From: Albugo candida
Lineage: Eukaryota > Oomycota > Peronosporomycetes > Albuginales
NCBI GenBank assembly: GCA_040437565.1
Contig: JBDOQK010000028.1
Location: 124,001-188,000, forward strand
Reading direction: 5' to 3'
DNA length: 64,000 bases
Shown: positions 11,589 to 21,651 of the stretch, one piece after another
Layout of the letters: every line of letters begins with the position of its first letter
Numbering within the stretch: the first letter of the stretch is position 1
Notes under the pieces: generated by a model
The model's database searches: none
The model's input: only the letters and a program-made list of their open reading frames with translations
What the model was told of the DNA's origin: nothing
Translations under genes and position numbers: made by a program

Positions 11589-12377
11589 TCAAACGCGTTC
11601 TTCTGCACCTTCATCATCAAGAAATTCTACCATGGTCTGATTCTTTCCGCTTTCTCCATCTGGTTTATCAGTCTTCGAATCGTCTGTAAAGGTCTTCTCC
11701 TTTTTGCTTCCATCACTTCCACTGGCATCGCCTGGAATCAAATTAGGTCTCGCTTCAGTATCCTGAATACCATTTTCAATAATGTCTTCAGAGGTATCTG
11801 GAGCAACAGGATGGGGACTCATGACATAATGCATCTGCCCATTCGAAAAACCATATCTCAGCGTGTTGATTGCAAGCTGAATGGCCCAATACGGTGGTTT
11901 TTCGTGATTTTCCGAGCCATCTTTTTCATTCTTATCGCTCTCCTCATGCCGTCGGGATTCCGAATTCGATGGAATGTTGGACATGTGAGGTGGTTGAATG
12001 ATGTTTACATCCACAGGATGATGTACATTTGCGTCTACCGCAAGCAATGTACTCTCCGGAAGTGGATGGGTGAGTCTGCCATTACTTTGTGTATTCGCAT
12101 CCATTGGGTTTTCAATGTGGTTGGGAACGCTCCTCGGTACAGTATGCGAGCTTCCTGCGGCATCATTAATAGTATGCGGCCAGGCTGTGTGCATGCTCGG
12201 AACAGATCGGTAAGTCTTATGCAGGTCGCTAGTGTGATGAGATTGCTCGCGTGGATTAGCGATCAGCTCATTTTCATGCATACTGTTTTGGTTGAATAGA
12301 CTCGGACCTAATTCTTTGGCATTGATTTGTAACCACGAAGAAAGCAGCACGAAACGAAAAGAAGGCAGGTTTCCCAT
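11589..12377 (-). CDS. Second image of the candidate secreted protein
   Basis: Same 262-residue frame as 7919..8707, again caused by the unmerged contig overlap. This copy is the one joined to the downstream glycosyltransferase, so it shows the true neighbour order. Confidence 0.5.
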   Translation of the reverse strand: MGNLPSFRFVLLSSWLQINAKELGPSLFNQNSMHENELIANPREQSHHTSDLHKTYRSVPSMHTAWPHTINDAAGSSHTVPRSVPNHIENPMDANTQSNGRLTHPLPESTLLAVDANVHHPVDVNIIQPPHMSNIPSNSESRRHEESDKNEKDGSENHEKPPYWAIQLAINTLRYGFSNGQMHYVMSPHPVAPDTSEDIIENGIQDTEARPNLIPGDASGSDGSKKEKTFTDDSKTDKPDGESGKNQTMVEFLDDEGAEERV

Positions 12378-12842
12378 TCAAATACGGGTTTTCTTGCTTA
12401 TTCTAAATTGAATGCTGAGCCATTTGTCGATTTACTTGAGATCGGATTCGAAGTGGTACTCTTGTAAGGAACATCCACCTTTCACATCATTTCGAACGGC
12501 CGCTATGGATTACCTGATAAGAATCCAGGGCTCCACTCTGAATCGAATGGAGGAAATGTGTCTAAACACTGTTGAAGCTACTTCGAAGTGTCTGTGGTGA
12601 CACTCTAAAAGCCTGAATCGATAGGAGTCCTTCGTCAGAATAGTAAAGAAGGATAGATCAAGGAGCGTCCCACCAATCAGACAAAAAATAGGGTGAAAGT
12701 AGTCTTGCTCATGAGGATTCTAGATTCAAATTAGAGAAAATCACGCGAAATGAAGGCAGAACGGGTACTAATACATGAATCGGCCTTCCCTGCAAGTACA
12801 CCCAGTCATAATAACGACTATGCAGAGTTGGCATAAAAGCTT

Positions 12843-14345
12843 TTAGTAAAGATATGGCCGTAGTCGATCCATTCGTACTTCGTCTTGGCACAGACTGTGC
12901 TCCAGAGCTTGCATCGCATTAAGAAAAAAAGTACGATCGTCTAGGAATCTGGCTCTTGCTTGTTGCCCCATGCATTGTCTCTCGTCGATGCTCATTGCTA
13001 AAATTTTAGCAACACCCGCTTCGATATCGGCAATGTTGACAATGGCCACTGGCATAAATAAATCACCTTTACTCTGCCACCACCATTTGGACGGTCTTCC
13101 AACCAGAATTCCACTTTGTCCATCGACCAATTCATTCATTGGAGCGACATCTGAAGTAAGAACCAATGCGCCAACACTACGCGCCTCATTGATGTAATGA
13201 CCAAAACCTTCGGTTGCGCTAGGGCACAAATGAATTCCAATACGGTTCTGAAGCTCCAACTTGGCATCTTTGGATTCTATTCCGCATATGAAATCTACAT
13301 TCTCAAGCCTCCATGTCGTCCTAGTGCCAAAATGTTTTGCTATCCACTTGCACAGAGAAGTGTTCACCACGCGGACGACAAGAAGTGGCCATTCTGGATG
13401 GAGGGCCCAGGCCTTCAGGATCGCTTTTGTGTTTTTAAATGGGCTCGATCCCGCCAAATGGAGAAAGGAATTCCAGTCTCTGTTGTATTGCGGACTATAC
13501 AAATCTTCACTTGTATGTTTTGTGTAAAATACAGTGAAGCCCAATCGATGCCGCTGGCGGTATTCCACAACTTTCTTTAGTCCAATTTGATTTTTCACAA
13601 GAATCACACCAACCGTAGGATAATGTAATTCATGCCGATCGAAGAATTCAACATTGACCATCATCCAGATAACTTTTTCTGGCTGATACTGAAAGTTGGA
13701 GTAATACTTTCGATCTGAGGGATGTCGTTCGAGAAACACATCGATTACAGAACGCGGCATGCTAACGTGGTTGCCTGGAAGATGGATAGGGCGACTCGAA
13801 GGAAGGTACTTTGCGTAGAGTTCAAAATCTAGCAGAATTCCCAAAGAATTGGATGGGGCGACCAGATTGATACAATACATAGCATCCGAATCCAAAGCAT
13901 CATTTCCTTGTCCAGCTTCCTGCGAGATAATGCCGTCCATTGAATACGTATCGAGAGGTTGATTTTTAGACGCGAAGACCACGTCTTTTTCGTTTTTTAA
14001 AGTTTTGGTTGTGAAGTAGAGCGATTGATAGAATAAGCGCATCGGAACATGCAATTCTTCACTAGTCTCACTTAAAAGAGTTTTGGAAGCAATCGATGCG
14101 TTGCAATGATCGATGTGAAGATGGACATCTGGAACTAACGTNNNNNNNNNNNNNNNNNNNNNNNNNNNNNNNNNNNNNNNNNNNNNNNNNNNNNNNNNNN
14201 NNNNNNNNNNNNNNNNNNNNNNNNNNNNNNNNNNNNNNNNNAAGAAGAGTACTTGAATGATACATGATATCAACAACAGCAGCAAGATGCAGCAGCGGAC
14301 AATGAAAGCAGTAAACTTCATTCCATCAATGCGAGCTTTAGTCAT
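12843..14345 (-). CDS. Membrane-anchored GT-B (group 1/GT4-like) glycosyltransferase
   Basis: Starts at 14345 with a short cytoplasmic stretch and a strong hydrophobic segment at about residues 10-34 (FIVRCCILLLLLISCIIQVLF), typical of a type II Golgi/ER signal anchor. A 100-N gap (14142..14241) then interrupts the stem, so the exact length is unknown; about 430 residues follow. The C-terminal half has the nucleotide-sugar binding pattern of GT-B retaining enzymes: ATEGFGHYINEARSVGALVL contains E-x7-E, followed by PMNELVDGQSGILV. The central part (PEKVIWMMVNVEFFDRHEL) supplies the acceptor half. Donor and acceptor cannot be predicted. It likely acts in the Golgi on protein or lipid glycans. 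The stop is 35 bp beyond the end of the duplicated block. Confidence 0.85.
   Translation of the reverse strand: MTKARIDGMKFTAFIVRCCILLLLLISCIIQVLFXXXXXXXXXXXXXXXXXXXXXXXXXXXXXXXXXXTLVPDVHLHIDHCNASIASKTLLSETSEELHVPMRLFYQSLYFTTKTLKNEKDVVFASKNQPLDTYSMDGIISQEAGQGNDALDSDAMYCINLVAPSNSLGILLDFELYAKYLPSSRPIHLPGNHVSMPRSVIDVFLERHPSDRKYYSNFQYQPEKVIWMMVNVEFFDRHELHYPTVGVILVKNQIGLKKVVEYRQRHRLGFTVFYTKHTSEDLYSPQYNRDWNSFLHLAGSSPFKNTKAILKAWALHPEWPLLVVRVVNTSLCKWIAKHFGTRTTWRLENVDFICGIESKDAKLELQNRIGIHLCPSATEGFGHYINEARSVGALVLTSDVAPMNELVDGQSGILVGRPSKWWWQSKGDLFMPVAIVNIADIEAGVAKILAMSIDERQCMGQQARARFLDDRTFFLNAMQALEHSLCQDEVRMDRLRPYLY
14142..14241. other. Assembly gap (100 N) inside the glycosyltransferase gene
   Basis: Unlike the other N runs, no matching sequence is visible on the two sides, so real sequence is probably missing here. 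The frame stays open across it, but this may be coincidence. Confidence 0.9.
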
Positions 14346-17137
14346 TTTCTGATCGATTAAATAGATTGTGAAATCCTAACAGATGTAACAGGCTGTAACA
14401 GCATGTCGCTGATACTTTGCATAGTTGACCCGAAAATTATAACAGAAAAGATACAGGATGTTGCTGTAGCGTCTATGCTGAGAGAACGGAGATATTGTGT
14501 CAATTTCTCCCTGCCCACAAGCTATAGAAATACGATGTGGATGATTGCGATCATTTATTCGATTTCTTTGCTCACATCAAAATGTATAGCTATAATTTGG
14601 ACTTCGTTGTAGGAAGTAGTGGATGCAACTATAATGTTACCGATGGTGAGGCACGGATAATTATGTGAAAGTCACTTCGGCCACGGTATTACGTTATAGT
14701 GAACCGCATCTTTGTAGTTCTTACTCGAGTCGAGTAAATTTATGGAGGGCGACGTCCAGCCTATCAATACGACTCTTTCTGAAGTTGTTCGAACCCGGTC
14801 GAATATGTTCTCCTATACAATAGCTGATGTCGAAATATGCGGCCATATACCAGCATGCATGATCAAATCGAACGAGTAATTGACTCCGTGTGCCTACTTG
14901 CCCGTCGGTAGAAGTTGCTTGTGGCCATCTCGAGCTGTGCATAACGTTTTAATTTATAAATGCCCATTTGGCCTTCATTGCTGGACTTTTGTGCGATGCA
15001 ATTGAGATTAATACAAAGTGCACTTGAATAGATCAGTATCAGCCGCCAATTCGCAGATTCTGAATTTATTGGCTGTTCTTCAAGTTACGACAGGATCTCC
15101 TGTAAACAATGCGGTTCTCAAATCATTCGACTGACACCATCCGCAAACTTTTTTACCAAATGTGACCCGAAGCCACTGTATCAAATCAGTGAAATTGCCT
15201 CACGTTCCCTATTCTATCACTATATTCTATCACTTCTTTAAATTTTTGAATCGCTCGTATCTCTTCCATTTTCTCATATAAGCTTGAAAAGTTTGTGCTC
15301 ATGAGTCACGAGTACTCCTCTTCAATGATTTGACTCTTTAGATCTTTGTAGCAACAAAATAATATCATCATTCGAATTATATAAACATTAGGTCGAAACA
15401 CCTTCCTACGATGTGATGTGCTAAATCTTGCTCCAGCATAAGATATTTGCCGGATAAAAAATGCATGATTTGCTTGCTTCAGATAATGTAGAAAAGATGT
15501 GCCTCCATTCTGTGTATATACTTTTCGACTCGATTGCCGCTTCCCACGTGCTGGAGTTTGTAGTAGGAAATTTGCAAGCTTCCTTTGGTCGACTTGTAAA
15601 GCGGTTGGGGCGCTCAAACTTTTATTAATTGATGAATGCTTGCGTTCACAAAGCCTTTATTTGTATCTGCCTCCAGCCAATACGAGATATGGATACAAAG
15701 CAGGAAAAAAGAGCTGCGTATATTTTTCGTACATTCGTGCTGGTAACACGAATAACGTCAAGTACTTTCAATTGAGGTGTTTCATTTATGACGTGTGTTT
15801 GATGGGGTGAAAGTGCCTGTCCATTTATGTCATCGAACACTTGGATAGATAGAATCTATGCGGTCTGTTTTTGCTTCAGCTAGTCTGATATATCGCGCAC
15901 AATTGGCTCAAGTATAAAAGTGTGTGATAAAGATCTAGGGTATGACGCATCGTCGAGCCATTTCGATAAATCTGCAATTATCCTGGCACGAAGGTGCCGA
16001 ACGATTGTATCACGACATCACGAGATAAACTCAACTACTTGGACATCGAGCGAGATATCTTCTGGCTTTGGTAGCCAGGCACGTTGTTTATTTGTAGAAT
16101 GGAACCGCTCCTCACTTGAGCCCTCGACCAGCATAATTTGCTGATCACAGTCGTGTAAAAGATATTATTTATATCCAGTACCAGATTGTGGAACGGGCAA
16201 TACTGTCGTGAGTTTTGGGGTCGTACAAGTTCTAAAAGTCGAGGCTGAGCAGCATACAGGACACACTATCTCGCAATCGAGCGATTCAGGAAGATATTCC
16301 CCATGAACCTTACTCGAAGAGAGGACTTTGCTGGAATGAGGTCTGAGCATGTTTGCTTATATAACTCAAAATGGCATACTTATCCATGCACAGACTAGCT
16401 GACTGCGTGACGCGTATATATAGTCTCGCTGTATCATAAGATACTCGAAAGACAGGAAAACAACATCTTTAACTGGATCGTGGCTCGATACATCTATACT
16501 CAAATTCTCAATCTCAAATAATGGGGTTCTCGAAGCAATTGACTTGTCATTTGTCTGAAGTGATCGTTTTATGCCCAAATGCACGCTCTTGCCACAGTGT
16601 TTAAGGTTATCACATTGCTATCAAAGTCAGGGTTTCGGCCTTCAAATATATAAAGCGTGTACGTTGACCTAGCGTCTAATGGGAATATAGCATCAAATTG
16701 ATTAATTAGATTGATTGATTGATGGACGCAACAATTCCGAAGTGAAAACGACAGCGAGAAATTTTAGCACGCGTATGTCGCAATCCATAGACGCCCAAGT
16801 GTACGACGTCAGTGAATAACCACACAATAGAATTGTGCTCCGCCATTCGGAGGCGACAGCGCTGGCAGCACCTACTCATCCTTCAGAACCACCTGAGTTC
16901 CAAGCAATCCAAATTTTTGACAGTCATTCTCTGTCATCTGTACGGAGCACCAGCAACGGATCTGCTTGGAATCATGCTAATTCTCTAAAAAGGATATCAT
17001 GGACGATGTACTTCCGTGCCAACACGTAAATGAGAACAAGCTGTTGCAATTGGATGACAGTCTCTGACGACAATTGTTTTTTTTTGTATTGGCTGACGTC
17101 ATCTAAGATAGTAAAGACACCACAGAGCGACTAATAT

Positions 17138-17502
17138 ATGCTCAGTAGAATGATCCTCCTGGCGAATGCCGCATTTGATGAAATGCTTCTTCTCCGTTCG
17201 TTTCCATTATTTAGAAGCTGTGAAAGTGATCTTCTTCGAAACGCTGCAAAAGCAAATACAATTGACGCTTCTCTTATTCTTTTATCGTTGGGCCAGTACG
17301 AGCATGGAAAAATGAACGAAAATGACTCGAGAAGCGTTAGCCGATGACTAAGAAGGTATTTCCGTGTTCCTATCTGCCGTCGCATACATTCGGGGGAATC
17401 ATTACGATACATGATGAAGGATACTATCAGACTTTCTATGGTATGGAAAACTGGAGATTCCTGTCGTATGTATGGGGATATATGCAGACTCCGTGGATCA
17501 CA
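17138..17502 (+). pseudogene. Possible relic of a cyclic-nucleotide-binding-like domain
   Basis: One frame reads LLLRSFPLFRSCESDLLRNA, similar to the entry helix of cyclic-nucleotide-binding domains (L..vPLF..c...fl). A second frame about 170 bp downstream reads GGIITIHDEGYYQTFYG. Stops and frame shifts separate them, and no intron choice gave a convincing continuous product. This may be a decayed gene or chance resemblance; confidence is low. Confidence 0.18.
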
Positions 17503-18120
17503 TCGTGAGGCTGCGAAAACGTTTGATTGCTTGAATGTTGCCTTGCGTACGCATTGTTTTATGCTAAATGCTATTTTCCGCACACTTGACCTCAGACTCG
17601 TACCACTAAGCGTCCAGGGTTTAGACTGCTTAGAAGATGTCTGGCCATCAGCGCTCAATTATTAGCACAAGTCATTGTAAGCTTGTAGAAATTATTTATC
17701 CGACCGAAAAAGCATAAGCTCAACCATATTCCCGTATAAGGCATCGCCGTCGATACAATGTGCCCATATCTTTCAGTTCCATCACGGGTGCTCGAATAAA
17801 AAAACAGACTGTGCAGCTCGATAATATCGCTTCGCTCTTAATCCAACAGAAGGAACGAAAGTGCAGCCGAGAAGCTGCAAGAACTTATCGCTTTCTATGA
17901 TTTTGCATGTGATGAATCATAACGCGTTTACTCGATACTTTTTATCGAGAGCCTCCGGCACAAACGTAGTGTCTTGTGGAATGCTTTGTTTGGATCAAGA
18001 GACTGAGCGGCTTTCATCTTAGTCGCATTGTCCGTAATCAAAATCGCATCGTGAAACAGAAATGTGCATTATCGTGGATGATGTCCCGAGAAATGTACAG
18101 AAAATCGGTTTGAAAATCAA

Positions 18121-18157
18121 TTCCCGCTTTTCATTTCCCGCTTTTCATTTCCCGCTG
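18121..18157. repeat. 14-bp tandem repeat, about 2.6 units
   Basis: The unit TTTCCCGCTTTTCA is repeated in direct orientation inside the gene-poor region. It is short and probably a simple minisatellite. Confidence 0.8.
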
Positions 18158-20534
18158 CTTGTTGTACTCTTCTTTCACGAGACCCACAAGATTGTGATTC
18201 AACAAAATGAGCCGCGATTAATTCAATCGGCTACTTTTTCTTGTCATGTCTTGATCGAGCCAATTGCATTCAATCGCTGATTCATGCTCAGCCAATTCAT
18301 CCTCGAATAAGAACTTCTTAGATGCTCGCGGGGTACCTTGTATTGCATCGTGCTTCGCATCTCATATGCTCTTCTATTCCTCAATCCTTCATACAATGGT
18401 TTGACTGGATTGCTCATTTCTTCATCAATTGCGTCGCTCTAATCAGTGAGATCGGGTCGGCCTGGATACTTCACCAGACGAAGTCACACTAGAACCCTAC
18501 CAATCCTTAGAAACTACAAAATCTGAAAGAACACAAATCATTTTACTCACAGATTTTCTTTTTCTTTTTTTCTATCGTCTATGCACTTTTAAATCCTCTA
18601 TCATCAGATAGTTTTTCACAAAGAGCTTTAAGTAGTAACGCTTACATCACAATCGAATTCCAAAGCTGCTGACATGTTGACGTTTAAGATATCGATATAC
18701 GCTCAAAACCTCCCCTCTTAACACAGTCGAGATACGTTACATCAGTGAGCACCAAAATCGAGCATATAGCTGCTCCTTCAAGCCTTGTGCACGAGAGAAT
18801 CAAAATCAAAAATTGAGCATAGCGCTCTTCTCTAAACACTGATACCATATTGTATACGGTCAACGCCTTGTATCAATACTGCAATATGAATCACTCTCTA
18901 CGTCCGAATTCATTCCCCTCTTTGAAGCCATTCGCCGAAGACACTCACCTGCTCGAAGCCGCTTACTTGACGTGATCCCTGGGTAAAACCATTCGGCTTA
19001 TAGTCTTTGTGGTCAATTTATCATGAGATGGACCCAGAAGGTCATTATCGTCTCCATACAAATGGACCTGCCCATAAGTGAAACTCAAGTCAGATATCGT
19101 GGGTACAGAAGCAGTATCAGGTCTCGTAGATCTTTGTTCACATAATTGAGGCTTTATCCCATCCAATGGCAATCTGACCTTCAATATCAAAACAACTGCT
19201 TCGACACTCATTCGAAGCGTTACGAAAATGACCGACAACGTTTTAGACGTATTGTGCGTTGTGGACGCTTGCAATATTCCGTTCAAAGACTACTGGACAC
19301 TTGATGTTGAAGGTAACTTGTTTTCGGTAAATTTTTCATCTTGTGGATCAATAAGCTATCCCATCAATCTTGTACGTATCCAGTCTGACCCATAAGTTGG
19401 AACATACGCGTTGCTCGAATCTCTCGCTGTTCTTGCCGCTTCCCAGTCGTAGCACCGACCAATCAGTCCCTATTTGAATCACTGCCATTGTGTTTGTCCA
19501 ATGAATCTAGTACACGCCTTAACGTTGGTCTATCCTTAGTAGCTGGTACTTGCAGACAGTGAAAAGTGTGAGATAGATTGAATTACCTTTAATGGATTTA
19601 GCGAATTATTCTATCAATGTGTAGATTCGCGGAGATAACAAGGAACTTCAGCAGAAAATTGCAATGCTAGGTTCCAGGACAGAGTCGTGCGGAAAGAATG
19701 ATAGGTATGTAATTGAGATGGCTCGCCATTTGGTACGAGAATTTGATCATAATTATGAAATAGTCGGATTAGCTGCCACATTGGCGTTAATCGATACTAT
19801 GCGGAATTGTCAGAAAGTCGCAAAATATGCGCTGAAGTCTGGTGTGATGGCTTGTGGCTCCCTATAGCTCATGTAATACCTGTAGCGCATCATTGTCGTA
19901 GTTTTGGTCATTCGGCAAGTGCTCAAAAGAAAAAGTTATCTCAAATACAGCGCACGAACCGAAATTGGTGACCGAGAGAACATTTCACGAAATCTCTTCT
20001 ACCTTCAAGTATAATTGGCACAGCCTGACACGTAGAAGCCATAATAAATCAGCTGGCAAGATTATACCGATGAAAGCCTATACCAAGTGAGCTTGTTCAT
20101 ACGCCGGGCTTTTCTTGTAGATCAACCAAAGGTGCGCACGAACGTGGTAGGTATTGGCACTCAGGATGAGAATTGGTAAACTTTCTGGTCAATATTGGAT
20201 GCCTCTGGACTCGAGTCGCATACATTGGTCGTGTTTCGTATCCTTCTTCGGAGCAGTGAGATGCCCAGCATTCTGATCGTTGATAGTATTACGTAATGTA
20301 AACGTCAACAGCTTCGCCACTTCTCACGTGTGAACACCGTCCGAAATACAGAGTTGTTTTACTAAAGCCAATTTTGAATATTTCTTCTTGCTGGTGCCAC
20401 TACAAGCTTTGTGTGGTAATTGCTCCGTTTGTCATCTACTGGAATTGTATTCGTCTCTATTGTCCCAGGTACAATCTTCCATTGCAATGGAAACGGCATA
20501 GCTTGCTTCTTTAATCAATTTCGCGATAATCCAG

Positions 20535-20634
20535 NNNNNNNNNNNNNNNNNNNNNNNNNNNNNNNNNNNNNNNNNNNNNNNNNNNNNNNNNNNNNNNNNN
20601 NNNNNNNNNNNNNNNNNNNNNNNNNNNNNNNNNN
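20535..20634. other. Assembly gap (100 N)
   Basis: Exactly 100 N, flanked by a 407-bp duplication (20128..20534 and 20635..21041). Confidence 0.97.
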
Positions 20635-21041
20635 AAAGGTGCGCACGAACGTGGTAGGTATTGGCACTCAGGATGAGAATTGGTAAACTTTCTGGTCAAT
20701 ATTGGATGCCTCTGGACTCGAGTCGCATACATTGGTCGTGTTTCGTATCCTTCTTCGGAGCAGTGAGATGCCCAGCATTCTGATCGTTGATAGTATTACG
20801 TAATGTAAACGTCAACAGCTTCGCCACTTCTCACGTGTGAACACCGTCCGAAATACAGAGTTGTTTTACTAAAGCCAATTTTGAATATTTCTTCTTGCTG
20901 GTGCCACTACAAGCTTTGTGTGGTAATTGCTCCGTTTGTCATCTACTGGAATTGTATTCGTCTCTATTGTCCCAGGTACAATCTTCCATTGCAATGGAAA
21001 CGGCATAGCTTGCTTCTTTAATCAATTTCGCGATAATCCAG
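20635..21041 (+). repeat. 407-bp direct copy of 20128..20534, probable assembly artefact
   Basis: Begins with AAAGGTGCGCACGAACGTGG directly after the N run, matching 20128 onward, and ends in the same bases that precede the gap. Same pattern as the other unmerged contig overlaps. Confidence 0.93.
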
Positions 21042-21651
21042 TACTATAGGTCTGGATGACGTAGAAGACAAGTCGAAGAACCAGCGACTGGATTTTTCGC
21101 TCACAGCATCGTATCAACCTCCCTCAAAATAGCTCTTATGCATATTTAGGTGCACCTTACTCGGTATTCAGTCATCTCTGTGACTGGTAGCGTCTTTGCA
21201 ATGTGTCCTCAAATGACACTGAATCTCACGATATACCAATAAGTGAAAAGCGAGCGGAGTATTACTAAGCTACGCACAAAACTTGTACGTCATACTGAGA
21301 GATACGAGAATCAAGATTGTCAGAATTTCAATGACCGTCGAAAATAAGTAGTAATCACATGATAGCAGACATTTTACCATCCTCAACTATCCTCCGATCG
21401 AGCATTATTATCCCATCCAAAGTGGATGTAAAGTCCAAAGTTGTTTTTCAACAAGCAGCTACAAACTCTAATCTTATCGGACTTTTAACCTAATTACACC
21501 AGTCAAAAAGCAATAATATATACGTCTTACTATCCAATTGGCTGAAATTCTGTTTTTGCTGACGTGGCCAAAGATAATTCGAGTTAGAAACGTCTTTCAC
21601 ACGCTTTTTCATTGTAGCTTTTTCAACTTAATCACTCACTGATATCAAAAC

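Larger units (their letters stand above)
9238..12807 (+). repeat. 3570-bp direct copy of 5568..9137, probable assembly artefact
   Basis: Copies are offset by 3670 bases and look identical wherever I compared them, in coding and non-coding sequence. One copy ends exactly at the N run and the other begins exactly after it. A genuine tandem duplication would not be expected to break precisely at a scaffold gap, so the real genome most likely has a single copy. Confidence 0.95.
14346..21651. other. 7.3-kb gene-poor region
   Basis: No reading frame here shows a recognisable domain with consistent splicing. Short frames of 60-175 codons occur on both strands, overlap one another and look like chance. 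The region holds a possible domain relic near 17.1-17.5 kb, a GATT microsatellite near 16700-16722, a 14-bp tandem repeat at 18121, and a gap with flanking duplication at 20535. A short frame at 19227 (LDVLCVVDACNIPFKDYWTL) and another at 19640-19860 look somewhat protein-like but could not be joined. No tRNA or rRNA was recognised by eye. Confidence 0.5.

Noticed and set aside
5568-12807. True tandem duplication of the ArfGAP and secreted-protein genes
   Set aside because: The copies match wherever compared, including non-coding DNA, and break exactly at a 100-N gap, as do the duplications at six other gaps.
17131-17658. 175-codon minus-strand frame in the gene-poor region
   Set aside because: Arg/Ser-rich, no domain, and it overlaps plus-strand protein-like fragments; it looks like chance.
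14346-21651. tRNA genes or a transposon in the gene-poor region
   Set aside because: No cloverleaf, terminal inverted repeats, LTR pair or transposase/reverse-transcriptase motif could be recognised by eye.
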